From NCBI GenBank assembly GCA_027605045.1, contig JAQFWX010000059.1, positions 62,001-126,000 of the forward strand: a stretch of DNA of 64,000 nucleotides. The letters run 5' to 3'. Origin of the DNA: Phallus indusiatus (lineage: Eukaryota > Basidiomycota > Agaricomycetes > Phallales > Phallaceae). The notes under the pieces are model-generated. The model was given only the letters and a program-made list of their open reading frames with translations. It searched no databases and had not been told where the DNA came from. Within the stretch, counting starts at the first letter, position 1. Every line of letters begins with the position of its first letter. The position numbers were made by a program, and so were the translations under genes. Positions 9,774 to 22,523 of the stretch are shown one piece after another.

Positions 9774-10154
9774 TGATGTTTCAAAATGGTCTTTGGGATT
9801 GTGTCGTTGTGTGAAATAGAGTGGAGGGAGTGGCGTGGTGTGGCGTGATGAAAGATCAGATTTCAAAACAAGGAGCGAGTTGTTTCGGTCTCTTTCTTGT
9901 ATGCACCTTAAGTACAGATGACAAGGGATGTCCACGGACCCTGGACAGGTACTGAAAACCAATTACATGATTTTCTGGTGTCCGGAACATGCTTTGAGGC
10001 CGTCCTAACACTCATGACGCTCGGCAATTCCATTTCAAGGAATGGACTGGGACCTGCCGTCTCTTCGCATTCAATCAGAACGCGCTAGTATTCTTCGAGA
10101 ATTTGAGAAACTTGTTTATGATGAAGCAAACGTACCCTAATAATATTTCAGCAT

Positions 10155-10385
10155 TTAGTTAGGTACAAAATTGGTATTTTCTTCGTTGACAGCGACACCA
10201 GCGTCTTCGCTATTGCAAATTTTTGTGTCCACATGGACCGCACTGTCCCCAGGAGTTAACAACAAGGACTGATATACATGCTGCAACACAGTTCGAAATT
10301 GAAGTTTCGGTAGTGCGACCCGACGGTCAACTTTTATTGTGTTTTGTCGACGAAAGTCCAATGTAAAATTGGCAACCAGGATAAT
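10155..10385 (-). pseudogene. DUF6533-family gene relic, last exon only
   Basis: The frame reads FTLDFRRQNTIKV...LQFRTVLQHVYQSLLLTPGDSAVHVD, which matches the last exon of the complete gene at 30298-31910 (FILDIRQCN...RFQDVLQHMHQSIIVEL). None of the eleven upstream exons is present, so it cannot make a membrane protein. The same relic lies at the same place before the second TFIIF alpha gene (43060-43318), so it was already a fragment, or was truncated, when the block was duplicated. It now forms part of the 5' flank of TFIIF alpha. Confidence 0.75.
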
Positions 10386-10399
10386 TGAAACGCTGAAAT

Positions 10400-13300
10400 G
10401 AGGACTTAGAGGAGTTAAAATGACGGGCTGAGATCAGCAATGGAAGCATGAGATAAATCCGGTGTAAAGGGCGCGTCACAATGGTTTAAGAACCCGACCA
10501 CCCAAAGGTTTTCGGTTTTGTACGTTTACGAAACCTACCAGCTCGATGATAGTGCAAATAACCCGTTAAATAATTAAAAAATTTGCGAAGTTGGAAATGA
10601 AAATAAATCATAAGGTACGTTATAGCGATATACCAACCGCAACAACCAGTTTGTCACTGAACCTCCCATCCACCTTAGACTCAACCGCTGGCGTCCTTTG
10701 GCTTTAAGATAAGCCTATCTGTCCAATTACACTCATCAAGATGTCAATCAATGTTTTAAATGAGGGCGGAAGAAATTACTCTTTGCAAGTTCCCGACACG
10801 TAAGGGTGATATAAGCAAAATCCGATATCTGTGCGACAGAATATACAAAGAAATTCTCAAGTGAGCGTTATCATAGATGGTTGTTCTGTGACTTCGTATT
10901 GTTATGACTGTGTTGGAACTCGGGGGGTGCCACGGGTGACGGTACAACTAGGTGCTTTTGAAGAATATCATTTTGATTCGGAGGAAGTGACGAGCAGGAA
11001 GGCTCTATTTAATTATCCCTTGACATAAATTTTTAGAGCAAGAGCCTGAGAAATTTTATGCCAGTACCATAATTAATAGGCAACAGCGCAGTGTCGCACT
11101 TTGCGGGAAGAGGGGCCGATATTAAGATGTAGATACGGAAATGTTACGGAAGGTTCAGAACGTGAAGTAATCGGAACGAAACAGTGCTGGAAGCAGTGAC
11201 GATGTGAAACGCGTAATACAAGAATCTAGTGCTTCATTTACCTCTCATGGAAGCACCGGCCTACTAAATGATTGAATGTCGTTAAATTAAGATTAATGTC
11301 ATATAACTCCTCTCTTTCGGCACACATATATATGGAAGGTTCTGGAGTTTAGTTTCGTTTTCGTGAAGTCAGTCATTTTCTCATTTTCAGACAAACGAGA
11401 GTAGATAACGATACATACTGAGCAATACTCCTTTACTCATATTGACTTTATGAGATTAAAACGCTGACCCTGAATCCGGGACACAATTCATCCCATGTAT
11501 TTTCTGTATACGAATAGACGGCAGATAAGGTGAATTGCTCTACATTGACTAGGAACGACCCGCTGATGCCGAATTCAGGACCTTTAGTGACATGGCAACC
11601 GGCAATTGAGTAAGGGGAGGAAGATGAGACAAAGGGCCATGAATGAAAGACAATCATGGCACATGCACTGGTAATTGTGATGCTGTTCTAGTGCTTTTGA
11701 ATGCTGTCAAATTGTAGGGTCCTATCGAGTCCGGGCAAACCGAGATGAGTGGGAGGGGCAACTAGTCTTGAACCTTCAATATCATAACAACCCGCGATTG
11801 AATTGGGAAAATGAGACGGAAGGTCGCCAATGAAAGATAGGTATGATTAATGGATTCAACCTCCAGTTAAATGTTGCAGTGTACTCAACGCTTAGTATAC
11901 TACAGCGTCCTGATTGTTTAGGCCTAATAGAAGATGCTTGAGTGGAATATAATCGCTAGTCATCCCATTGTACTTACATATTATATATAATTATGAACCT
12001 TACTCAAACAGGAACGTCCTGGTCTATGTCTGGCACTACAGAGACCGCCCAATTCAGAACCGTCAACGTGTCTGCGGATTGAATCACTTTCAACGAGAAA
12101 ACATCATTATTCATATTCGCTTGCTAGAGAGTGCAAGGATATCGATGACTGCCGTAGAGGATCCGGTTAGAGTTTAGAGTTATGTATCGAAATCGTTTAT
12201 GTACCGGTTGTTATATCCCAATGTTGAATGACAGTTCGAAAGAAAAACGAGGCGGTTTGAATGCATTCATAGAATAGGGATGATTGCGTCATTCTGTTCT
12301 AGGATTAGGTGACCGTCTTGCCCAGCCCAGTTCTCAAAAAGCGCTACGATACGAGCGCAGTCGTCAGCTTGAAACTGGCGATGGCAGATGTTTCATAATC
12401 TCTAGCTAGATAGTTGTGCTGCGGAAGGACTGCTTGCCGGTGGTGGGAATGAAAGTTCCGGCCCGCTCCTCTTCGCGACCGGCTACCGACGCGGAAAGAC
12501 CTGTCGCTCCTACGAGACCCATCAGCGCGGAATGGTTAGCAGGCGAATCTTGAAGTACAGAATTCGTCATTCCTAGCTTCGAATTAGTGTGATGTTGAAC
12601 TGCCGACTTAGTTGTCAACAAATAGGAACATTGAAGGAGAAACCTGTACGTCTGTATACTATTACTGCACATGTAAATGTCTTCTGTGTGAACAAGGAAG
12701 AGCTGCGAATGAAAGTATTTCATTCACTATATTGATATCTCATACCGGTTGAATAATATGTGCGAGGAAATAACAATGCCGTTGAATTGCTAGTTGACAA
12801 TGAGAGACTCAATGGTCATCGAAAAACTGTTGAATGGAGTTGGTTGTATCATGATGTTAGCTTAAGAACCTTCACAATCGCCGGGTGCACGCCTCTTACC
12901 TCCGTGCATTTCTTGCCTGTGAACTTGGTACGATTCTCGGATGCGATCAGGTTCATGCTCGGGACTGTTACATTTACAACCGTAGTCAAGATTTTCCGAG
13001 CATAGACCTGGTTGATGGTCCTCTGTTTCCATTTGGTAATTTTGGCAAAGTCGAGTCTTCCCTGATATCAGTGTAAATGACCATTCAAAATTTGAAATAA
13101 TTAGCATTCCTCAAAACGTGAGGTATATATGTATACACGAATGCGTGTCCGTGGATCCGAATCAACGAATCGATATTGCCAGTATCGTGTTGATATTAAA
13201 GAATAGTACCCCTAGGTGAAATTAGTACTTGAATTCAGACTCGTTTCCGAAGTACGGGCGAACCTTGTCAGGTCGTGGAACGAGTTCATTACCGAATTGT

Positions 13301-15400
13301 CCTTGCTACCAAAACCTAGTGCAATGGCGGCTCGCGCTGACGGTCAATGTAAAGCAACGCATCTTCAATAGTGCTAGTGTCAAGAGAGTATCGTCAAGAA
13401 AAAGTACTTGGCTGTCGTAAGACATTGAGTCTCATTGATTCTGTGTTACAATTGTAACTGAATTGAAAGGAAGGCGTCCCTGCGAAACACGAAGCTTCTG
13501 AATCGGCCCTAGAAACATAATTGGTATTCTGTGACACGTATCCTGGGCACGAGGAATGGCTGGACCACGTTCTTCTTTCATGATCGGCTTCAAGGAACCT
13601 ACAAAAAAAATCTTTCTCCGAATACGGTAATAGTTGCATAGAAAAAAATGTCGTCATATGCCTACGATAATTACCGGGGTGCCTACTGTTTTGAGACGGC
13701 TATTCTGAACTACCAATCGCTTAGTATTATCGTGAGATGCTCCACGATGGGAGAGGCAAGGTAAACCCGTTGAGTAAACGTTGTTTTTCCATTGACGTGC
13801 GTATTCTTGATTCTCTCTTATCAGTTTTGAATTGTTCTTCCGTTCCTGCGCATTGATAATGTGACACGCCAGATGGGTAATCTTTTTAAAACATGACAAG
13901 CGGCCGTATCTTGACTGATCAGTGTGTTAATTCAATAAAGCTCGTCTAGATGCGAAATTCCGTAGATGGAATCGGTTGCTTTTTCGTGTTTTAACACTGA
14001 ACTGACTCACGCCTATACAAGAATAGATTTGAATACAGATTGAATTAATGGCACACCGAAAATGATTACCCAACGACGATTAGACGATCTGGGGAAGGCG
14101 TCGCGCAATGTGATGCCGTGAATCAGTGGTGGTTGATTTACTAAAAGAATGTCGTGAGCAATAAAGAATGTACTAATGTCATTTAAAAGAAGTCCATTCA
14201 TGAACGGAGAATGAAACCTGTGTTCCAACTCTGATAGGATGTTTAAACACGTCAGAAAATAGTGTGGACATGACTTACCCGTACCCTAAAAGTGCCGCGC
14301 GCCCTGAAAGAGTGTCGAACTCTCTATGTTTAGGAATGATGAAAAAGTATAGTGAACTGTTTGACAGCTTGCAGATCCTTTCCAAAGTTTTGTTATCGTA
14401 TTATCGTGACCCATGTCGACGTGCTAAGGTTCTAAGATTCTAATAATACATGAGACTTCTGTTTTCGCCCACGGTACCATATGGAAGGGTTCTATAAGAA
14501 AGGCTCGACATTCAATGTGAATGAGAATACAGCTGCACACATACCAAAGAGAAAAATAAAATGATAATTTTAATTGATACAGGACCGCCCGGGTTCGCTC
14601 CCGTAGTGGTAGGATGATACGACAACACACACAATTGTCAATTAATCTTGGGAAGAACCGCGCCCCTCCGAAGCCACAATGAAATCAACCAACTGGTTTC
14701 TCCCGGTAGAACCACAACATAATCCGGGAGATTTCAGTTTCGATTTGATATGTTTTTTTGTCGAACAAATAAACGTGTCTTGTTGCTCGTGGGCACCGAA
14801 GCACTGACATCGGAACGTGCAACGTCGGATTCAGTGGATGATAGACGTGTGACAAATGTGACAGAATTGGGCTATTGCACCCATGTATTCATCTTGTATT
14901 CATCATTCCTAATCATCATCGTGCCATCATTGATAAGAGGTCTTTCGGTCAAACAAGTACGGCGAAATCTGTTTTGAAGAACAAATATCATGAATGGGAA
15001 GTGTGGTTCCTATTTTAAAAAATCCATTCCGGAGTAATTTTAGCATTCTTCCAACCCTTCAAAATGGCCTAGTTTTGTCATCATCATTCGTTGGCGTATT
15101 AGTATCCTTTTTGTTTCCCTGCCTGCGTTGAAAACGAGGCCTTTATTACCTGGTGGTGTTTTTTTTTCTCTCTTTTCTTTTATAGCCGTACATATCTTAA
15201 CGCCGCGCTGTGTGTTTCCTCGAATAATTTTTTCCATATTGCTCTGATATATTACGCTCCATCCTAATCCTGATGTGAGTTGTTTCCTGACGTCTATCCG
15301 CGGTTTCTTTAATACCGGTTACTGGTAACTGACGACATTTTTTTCCATGCGCGCAGATTCTAAAAATTTCCGAGGCCCTTCAAATATAGAGAACGTGTGA
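10400..15400. other. 5-kb stretch without a recognisable gene
   Basis: All open frames are short, lack family features and have no splice pattern joining them. I see one diverged direct repeat (11579-11656 and 11771-11845). Around 14585-14635 there is a sequence resembling the front half of a tRNA, but no back half. It may hold decayed genes; nothing more can be supported. Confidence 0.6.
11579..11845. repeat. Diverged direct repeat pair
   Basis: Segments 11579-11656 and 11771-11845 align with gaps. Shared landmarks are caaccggcaattgagt / caacccgcgattgaatt, then gatgagac / aatgagac and gaatgaaagaca / caatgaaagata. Function unknown; the similarity is modest. Confidence 0.4.
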
Positions 15401-17611
15401 TTTCCGCCTTTCCTTTCCGTCATTCTTGGAGCGACTATTATTGCTACCTGTTCCTTGAATTCAATTCAATTCATCCTGGAAACGAACATCACTTCTCCCG
15501 CAACTAGTTTGTCGACGGGGACGCAATCTTCCACTGCTACCAACTTTACTCAGACAGGAATCACCAGCAGGTCAACGACGACCACAACTGCAAATCCTGC
15601 TCCAGCCAATAGCAGCAGCAGCAGTACGGGGGGTGCGAGAAATTCCTCAACGTTTATGTCCATAAACAGTACCTCAATCGTGCCCTCAGGTTCAGCTTCT
15701 TCTCCTCCACAAACCATGTCCTCCCCAACGAATACCGAGGAATCTCAAAAAGCGTCTGTTTTCTTCTTCAGTGATTCCTTGGCAGTTTGTTGTCTGATTT
15801 CGAATTCTTGTTGATTGTTTTAGTAATCCACCCTCGACGGACAGCTCTTCTTCGCCATCTGCTTCAGCGTCCAACCCACCACCACCACCACCATCACCCA
15901 CTTCCTCTCCGACATCGTCTTCCCACTCAAATCCACCACCATCACCACCACCATCGTCCCCATCCTCACCTCCACCCGCACAGTCTCCCACCACACCACC
16001 ACCTGCACAGTCCCCGACACCTCCACCTTCAACACCAAATCCTTCCCCTCCAGCCAACTCTCCTTCTACCCCAACATCAAATCCATCTAATTCTCCACCA
16101 GCATCAGCACCAGCACCGACATCGAGTGGTCCTTCCGGTGCCTTATCTTCTCCTTCATCCGAGACACAAGGACAAGGCACCACCGTGCTAAATTCGGCGC
16201 CTAGTTCTCCGACCAATGCGACTGCAAACTCTCCGGCAGGGTTGGTCACCAACAACGTCACTTCTGACATTACCGGATCTCTCTCCACTACTCCCACGTC
16301 ACTCCTACCGCATGGTGCACCGATCACTGCAGTCTCGACCGTAATCATTACGACGCAAGCAGGAGGCGAGGTCGTCACTCTCACAACCGTTCTCAGCAAT
16401 CCCACTCTCAGCACAAACACTCTTACAGGTCAACAGTAAGTCTCTATTCATCAAGCGTTTCACTTGGATCAAACTCAAAGAACAATTGTATTGTCGTTTT
16501 TTTTTCCATTATTTAGTTCGGGTGTGAATACCCGTGCAATCGCAGCTGCATCTGTCATCGGAGGCTTGGCAGTCATATCCGTTGCAGCATGGGGACTATT
16601 CACGTTTCGCCGAAGACGACGACGGGAACATATCGAACGTGATTCAGCTACAGCCGCAATGGTAGCCGCGGGCGTTCTCCCACCGCCCTTCCGTGATTCG
16701 CCTTTGGTCACGCCCAATCTCGAACGTGGCTCCACCACTCAATATTTCGAAGATGGAACTCCGATAACCAGTATCCTTGAGCCTTTCAATCCGTATGCAT
16801 ACCCAGCTGTAGGACTTACTACGTCGAGTAATGGAACGAGCACGCCTTCTGGAGTTGAAGTCGGTGGACCGAGACGTTCGCCTTCTGAGCGTAGTGCTGC
16901 TGTTGTTAGCGTAGGACAAGGACAGGGACAAGCTTTTGAACCCGTTTCTCGTTCGCATTCTCCGCCCGATTTGGCTGCTGCTGCTGCTGTAGCATACCCA
17001 CCCACCGCGTTTTCCAACCTTCGTCGGAGTTTGCGAAGTTCAAACAGTTCTTCGGAGGACAGTCATAGTCAAGGACACACTTCTTTCGTCATCCCACAAC
17101 AACCACAACCACAACCATTCGCACCACCCTTGTCTCCCAGCTCGCACTCACGTTCGCTTTCGCAGATATATACGTACCCACATGTCTACGTTTCGAATGT
17201 CCTTCCCGCTGGAACAAGTCCACCAGGGTCGGGTCACTCGCATGAAGACCATGAACCAATGGTTCTTTCGCTGCCACCACAAGCTCAACAATACCCGTCT
17301 CTACCCCCACCTCATGATCTAACTCCTGACGATACACCGGAAATGCAAGAAGCGTATCATCTTTTGTCGGGTACACCAGCGGGCATTCCAGTTTCTTCCA
17401 GCGAGATTAGCATTGGATATGGAAACGGTGGCGAAGGATATGGGTCGCTGTTAACGACCCGACCCAGATTAGAGGTAAAGTCTACATATCATTTCGTCAA
17501 AGGTAGTGTGGAAAAAGCTCAACGAGAGATTGTATGTAGGTTCGGAATCGAACTGGGAGCTTCAGAACGACAAACAGCGAGGCCTCTAAAAATGACGCAG
17601 CGGAGAAGTAG
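15401..17611 (+). CDS. Ser/Thr/Pro-rich one-pass membrane protein (mucin-like, possible cell-wall sensor); start not resolved
   Basis: The outer part is a long Ser/Thr/Pro-rich, probably O-glycosylated stalk with runs such as NPPPPPPSPTSSPTSSS. It is followed by one membrane segment AIAAASVIGGLAVISVAAWG, a stop-transfer RRRRRR and a roughly 300-residue Ser/Pro-rich tail. This is the layout of fungal wall-stress sensors such as Mid2, though no sequence family is recognised. Exons: to 15753, 15824-16435, 16517-17474, 17540-17611; phases agree. The first donor (gtctgt) is weak. The frame is open back to 15401 and contains a signal-like stretch SVILGATIIATCSL but no ATG, so a first exon is missing from this model. 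The last exon replaces an otherwise implausible read-through after RPRLE. Confidence 0.7.
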
Positions 17612-17916
17612 GAAGACTAAGGTGTTTTTTTTGCGACGACGATCGGTGACGGGGTATTGCACATACAAGAAAGGGATACTCCTATCCTACCGTGACACAT
17701 GCACACACGACAAACTTCACTGCATCATTATCATCTTACGACGCTACTATGATACCATAAAACGAAAAATTAACGAAGAATTAGGCACTTCAAGTTGTGC
17801 TTCTTGATTACGAATCAAAGTCATATTTTACTCATCTCATTCTCACATTTCATCTTCGCATCCATCTATATACATTTATTTTTTCTTATACTTCGAATAC
17901 ACATCCCTTTACCCCG

Positions 17917-17970
17917 CTCTTTCTTTTTCTTTCTTTTTCTTTCTTTTTCTTTCTTTCTCTTTCTTTCTCT
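17917..17970 (+). repeat. Pyrimidine microsatellite (CTTT/CTTTTT)n
   Basis: About 55 bp of almost uninterrupted ctttctttttctttc units in the 3' flank of the membrane-protein gene. It lies in the probable 3' UTR or terminator area. Confidence 0.85.
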
Positions 17971-19333
17971 TATTATTGTTACACTTTTTAACCCGTTGCC
18001 CGTTGCTCGTTGCATTGTTCTAGAATTTTAATTTTTTTGCATTTTCACCTCATTGCATTTTTTCTTACATATTTCATATTTTAAAAGCTATTCTCCATGT
18101 TTTTTTCATCATTTCAGTCTCTATCTTGTCGAATCCTCCTTCGTAAACCTACCTGCCGCATTCCGCATTTACTACCCTAATTGCGCCATATCTATATGTG
18201 CGCATGATGGGTATTGTTGTATAATAGATGTATATAGGCGACCGTACGATCTGGGAGTTCTCAAAGGTATCGATATTGTATGTATGTACCAATATTTTTC
18301 TCCTGCATTTTTATTATGGTGAGCGGATCGGGAAAGTCCGGGGATGTTGTGTGTAAAGGGCGCCTAATCTTGTTGTAGCGCCAAACAGTGCCAAACTCAT
18401 ATTTCTGTCAATGCTCTGCAGACTGCTTTCATCGATATTTACATATTAAGCTAATAAACTGCTTTGAAATCTACAAAAAATCCCGTTTATCTCAATTTCG
18501 TATGGCAATTACAACTTTTCGATCGTTTCTTGAAACTTAAAATCTTGATTGGGATCGACTGCGACCTTGCCATGGTTTTCTTCGACTTTGGTTATTAATG
18601 AGACTTTGCAGTCGTCATTTGGAAGCAATTCAACAAGCCAACGGGAACGTTAAAGTGCGGCTTGCTGCTCGTTGAGCCTCCAAAATCACCACGAATGTTA
18701 ACATGCCAATTCACCAACGCGTGGCCTTATTCCGACGACTCCTATTACTTTGCTTAATGCGAAAGCCCTCCTGTCATATATAACTATTTATAGTATGCTC
18801 TACACGTGTTTCTACCTTTGTTGTTTGGATCCGCGTTTGTCGTTTAGCATTGTAATTCTTACAGGTTGGGGTGTCGACGTCAGAACTGAATAAAACGAGC
18901 TGATATGCTTCTCCTACAGTATGAATAATTATTGTTTATGACGTTTTCTGTCTTAGACCTAGTATTGAGAATATATATATACTCAATGATTATATCACAT
19001 ATTTTTGTACATATAAGTATATTGATATGGAAAACACGTCAACAACTTGTCGAATTATTGATAATGCAAGTTCGTAATTCATCGTTACAAAAAGATCAGT
19101 TATGTATACAAAGCCGGAATAAAATAATGTCTGCGACGAAAAAAGAAAGATATAAAATGAATAAACAGGATGAATGTAATGAGTCATTGCACTCACAATT
19201 GTTGGATGGAGATGATATGATATGATTACAAATGCAAAAAAAAGGACAACAAAAGCACCAAAAACAGAAAAGCCCAAATACACGAAAAGAGAAGAAAAGA
19301 GGCCTTCTCATTGTTGGAAATGAATTGCCAAAA
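17971..19333. other. Intergenic region, no gene seen
   Basis: AT-rich spacer between the 3' end of the membrane-protein gene and the 3' end of the bHLH gene. Short frames here have low-complexity translations. It should contain the polyadenylation sites of two convergent genes. Confidence 0.7.
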
Positions 19334-20107
19334 TTAACGGCTTCCGTCTATTTCAGCAGCCAGCTCAATCCGCTCGACTTCTCTCCGCAAAGCTTCACAG
19401 CCTTCCTCAAGCCATTTGCAATACTCGACTGCCCTGAACAAGACGCCACTTTTGCCTTTAGCGCCTGTTGACTTGCCACGAGATCCACTTCCCTTTGGGC
19501 GTCCTCGCGTTGGTAGACCGGAGCCTGCGGGAGCACCCGCTGGTGCAAGCATATTGCTGAGAGTAGCGTACCCATCTCGGATAGCGTTCCGGCGTTTTTG
19601 TTCGGACATGATGTGGTTTAATCGTTTTTGTGGGGTTGAGAGCAGTGTTTTATTTCGTGTCGGGTGGTTAAGGTTAAGATTGTTGTTGTGGGTATGGGTG
19701 TGGATGTGAATGTGATGAGGTGGGGGTGGTGATGTCTGGTACGAATTACCGTCCGAGCTGTGTTTCGAGCTTTGCCGTAGTTGATGCCGATTCTGGTTAG
19801 CTAATGGTTGTGCTAATTGTGGTGGAGATTCGGGGCGAGCAGGTGGAGGAAGAGTATGACTCTGATTATTGTTGTAAGACGGTGTGAATACGGGTAATCC
19901 GACAGGTAAGACAGGATCAAACTCCCACTCAAAGTTCTCGAGAAACCCAAAAATTGAGTTTGTCTCTGAGCTTGAGAGGAGAGATGAATCTGAGTCGAGC
20001 AGCGATATATCGGTAGGAGGAGGTAAACTGTCCACAAACATGGGATCATCCATGCTGAATTCTGGGAATGGGGCTGGTGGTGGTGGTAAATGTGACATGA
20101 TCGCCAT
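19334..20107 (-). CDS. bHLH transcription factor with an AT-hook-like loop
   Basis: A single exon gives 257 residues. The acidic, Pro/Ser-rich N-terminal part (FSMDDPMFVDSLPPP, FLENFEWEFDP) looks like an activation region, and a His/Asn-rich stretch (HHIHIHTHTHNNN) precedes the DNA-binding domain. The basic region and helix 1 are NHIMSEQKRRNAIRDGY (from residue 164), with the H...E...R pattern that contacts E-box DNA. Helix 2 is VLFRAVEYCKWLEEGCEAL, running into a short leucine/charged coil. The loop is unusually long, about 35 residues, rich in Gly, Pro and Lys, and contains TRGRPKGSG, an AT-hook core (RGRP). It presumably acts in the nucleus as a dimer; the target genes are unknown. The start ATG gives MAIMSHLPP; a second ATG lies three codons later. 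Confidence 0.9.
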   Translation of the reverse strand: MAIMSHLPPPPAPFPEFSMDDPMFVDSLPPPTDISLLDSDSSLLSSSETNSIFGFLENFEWEFDPVLPVGLPVFTPSYNNNQSHTLPPPARPESPPQLAQPLANQNRHQLRQSSKHSSDGNSYQTSPPPPHHIHIHTHTHNNNLNLNHPTRNKTLLSTPQKRLNHIMSEQKRRNAIRDGYATLSNMLAPAGAPAGSGLPTRGRPKGSGSRGKSTGAKGKSGVLFRAVEYCKWLEEGCEALRREVERIELAAEIDGSR

Positions 20108-22523
20108 TTATACAATGATAGCCCTGAATTATCTATAAATATCTTTGCGATGTAATGATGACCCTGGACCTTCAAAAGCTGACAGAGGTGATTGAGCAAG
20201 GAGCAGGGAACAGGAGCAGGAGCAGAAGGGGGATGCAGATGGATAGATGTGTGGATGACGGAGCTTGAGTCGCTTATTTAACGGGTCTCGGTCACAATAG
20301 TAGCCGGGTTTTTTTCCAGCGCTTATGTAACGTGAACTCCGTTTGTAAGCCACCTGCGGACGCGTCGAACCACATGGGTTCCTGATGCTCGCTGGCAACA
20401 AAAATTGGTTAAACCGAAAGCTTCTGATGACTTCATTGTTTGAAATTTTGGCTTATACAGGAAGAAAAGAAAAAGAGAAATTATTTACGCGCTCAGTGTT
20501 TGCTGTATTTCCGTTACGCGGAACTGGTTGCAGGTCTCTCAGCCTCGGGCAGGTTCCAATAGCACAAGTATAATATGCAGTGACTGATATTGATGCACCG
20601 ATATGCCCGTTCAAACGTTCAAGTTTCCCACCTACTTCGGGACTGCAACGTATGCCAGCGCTGGATTGATTTGATTTACTACTTGAGGCGTTTCTCCATG
20701 TTTAATTCTTCTTGATCCGCAGGATCGGATGTTCTTTGTCATAGCACAATCGATTGCCTGCCTGTCGCGCCTACTGGCTACTTAAGCCTGCTCAATTGAG
20801 CTCGACACACGGATCTTGGCCTGGCTATGTAAGTTGGTATGTATACCATCGTTAGAACAAGAGAAGTACCCATGCGGTGCTTTCCTTGTTTTCCGTCTTA
20901 GCATACTTATGTGTTGTCGGGTTGCTATTTTCTATTTTTGCCATTTCCAGTGTAAGATCTACGTCATCTTTTGTGGCAATACAGCACCTCTGATAGGCAA
21001 TGAGCCGGAGTCTTTTTTCTCAGGCATCAATATTCAATATAAAGAATGCTACAAAGTATTCTCTGAACGACAAAACACGTGCTCCCCCGAATGGGACGTG
21101 ATAGGGACGAGCGTCTTTTTCCAGCGAACGAAATGAGCTAAAGGACAACTCGAATTGAGTGCTTACACCTTCTCCGAAAGGCTCTGGTCAGATGCTCCCA
21201 GATTAGTCACTGAAGTCCCATATCCGTTCTGGGAGGTGTTTGTATTTTTATAAGGTATTGTGTTTCCGGTAAAACTTATTATGTCCGTTTCGGATCCAAA
21301 TTCTGTGGCTATAGTTTTGCAGAAGATCCGGATTGCAGTGATCGGATGGCGGAAAGATACCGAAGCCAGTGCCGTTTCGTCCTCATCCTGCTCTCTAATG
21401 GTTTGTCTTCGAAGGTCTAAGGATAATCGATATATGACGATCGTCGAAAGACTTGGTGGTATATGAGAAGAAGAAAACACCATTTATTTACGTGCGGATT
21501 TACCTTTCTTGCATAGGGATGAGAATTTCGGTCAAAGTTGACTAAATATTCTCAAGTTCTTAGAGATAGTTCAACTAGGGTAAAATGACTTACCCGTGCT
21601 GTCTAATATTTGATTAGATACAGATATGAGTCAAAAGAGAAACCCACCTTTTTTAGCACGAAAGTGGTCAAGCTGACGGTCACAACAAAACTAGCAAAAA
21701 AGCGCACTGAGCTTATCGTCATTGAATATGACTATCTTCAAAACTTGCCAATACCGAATCACTCCTATAATATAGGAAAAAAAATTGAATGCGAGAAGAG
21801 AATACAAGTAGTCGTAAACCAAACCTTGTTCAAATAAAACTTTATATAGAGGAAAGGTTTTGAGACAAGTTTGGCGCGATAAACCTGGATGTGTCACAAC
21901 TTGAAATGTGATGAATGCGAAAACAATTGTATCCGATATAATTATAGATAATAACTGAAAGGATGATACTAGTTTTTCTGTTCAACATTTCAGTGGAAAT
22001 TATTGGCAAAATGCAATACATACACCTATTTCCGGGGGAGCATAGAGAAGGGTCAATCTAAATAAGATCGTAGAAAAGGCTCAAGTATGGGACCTTACTT
22101 AGATGTCAGAACAGCCTGCGAAGGAGAAGGAAGGCACAACGGAGCTACGATTATATCTGTGAAAAAAACCCTTAACTGCAAGTCACTGGAACTGCTACTC
22201 GAGAGCTTACCTGCTAATGACAGACCCAAGCTGATACACAGGAGTGATACAAAAACCAACAAAACAAGTTTATTGCGGTTGCATATCGTATACGTCCGAG
22301 CAACTTGAACTCCTAATTAAACTCCGTTGATAAACTACATAACCAGGTAATTTCGTTTTTCTTAGTCTCACCTTGAATTCCGATTATGGAAAATAGTGCA
22401 ATCACAGAAGCGAAAACGTATATGACGTTACATGCACTATAAGTTCTTTTAGCGATTCTGAACAGCATGAATCAAATCACAAATCATACCCGATTTGCTA
22501 TATATACAGATGATAAGCAAGTG
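20108..22523. other. Intergenic region upstream of the bHLH gene
   Basis: No convincing gene. About 20110-20400 is the 5' flank of the bHLH gene, with an agcagg-rich stretch near 20200. The rest holds only short unsupported frames. Confidence 0.6.

Larger units (their letters stand above)
6840..10400 (-). repeat. Left arm of an inverted segmental duplication (with 43060-47335)
   Basis: Colinear similarity on the opposite strand runs from the spacer downstream of TFIIF alpha, through the whole gene with all introns, into its 5' flank and a DUF6533 last-exon relic. Matches stop near 10400 on this arm and 43060 on the other. The arms have diverged visibly in introns and flanks, so the duplication is not recent. 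Confidence 0.85.

Noticed and set aside
14585..14635. Possible tRNA (gttcgctcccgtagtggtaggatgatacg)
   Set aside because: Resembles a tRNA front half only; no anticodon arm, T-arm or acceptor pairing follows.
15692..16420. Minus-strand open frame of 242 residues rich in Gly, Asp and Val
   Set aside because: Antisense of the Pro/Ser-rich stalk of the membrane protein; low complexity produces long opposite frames.
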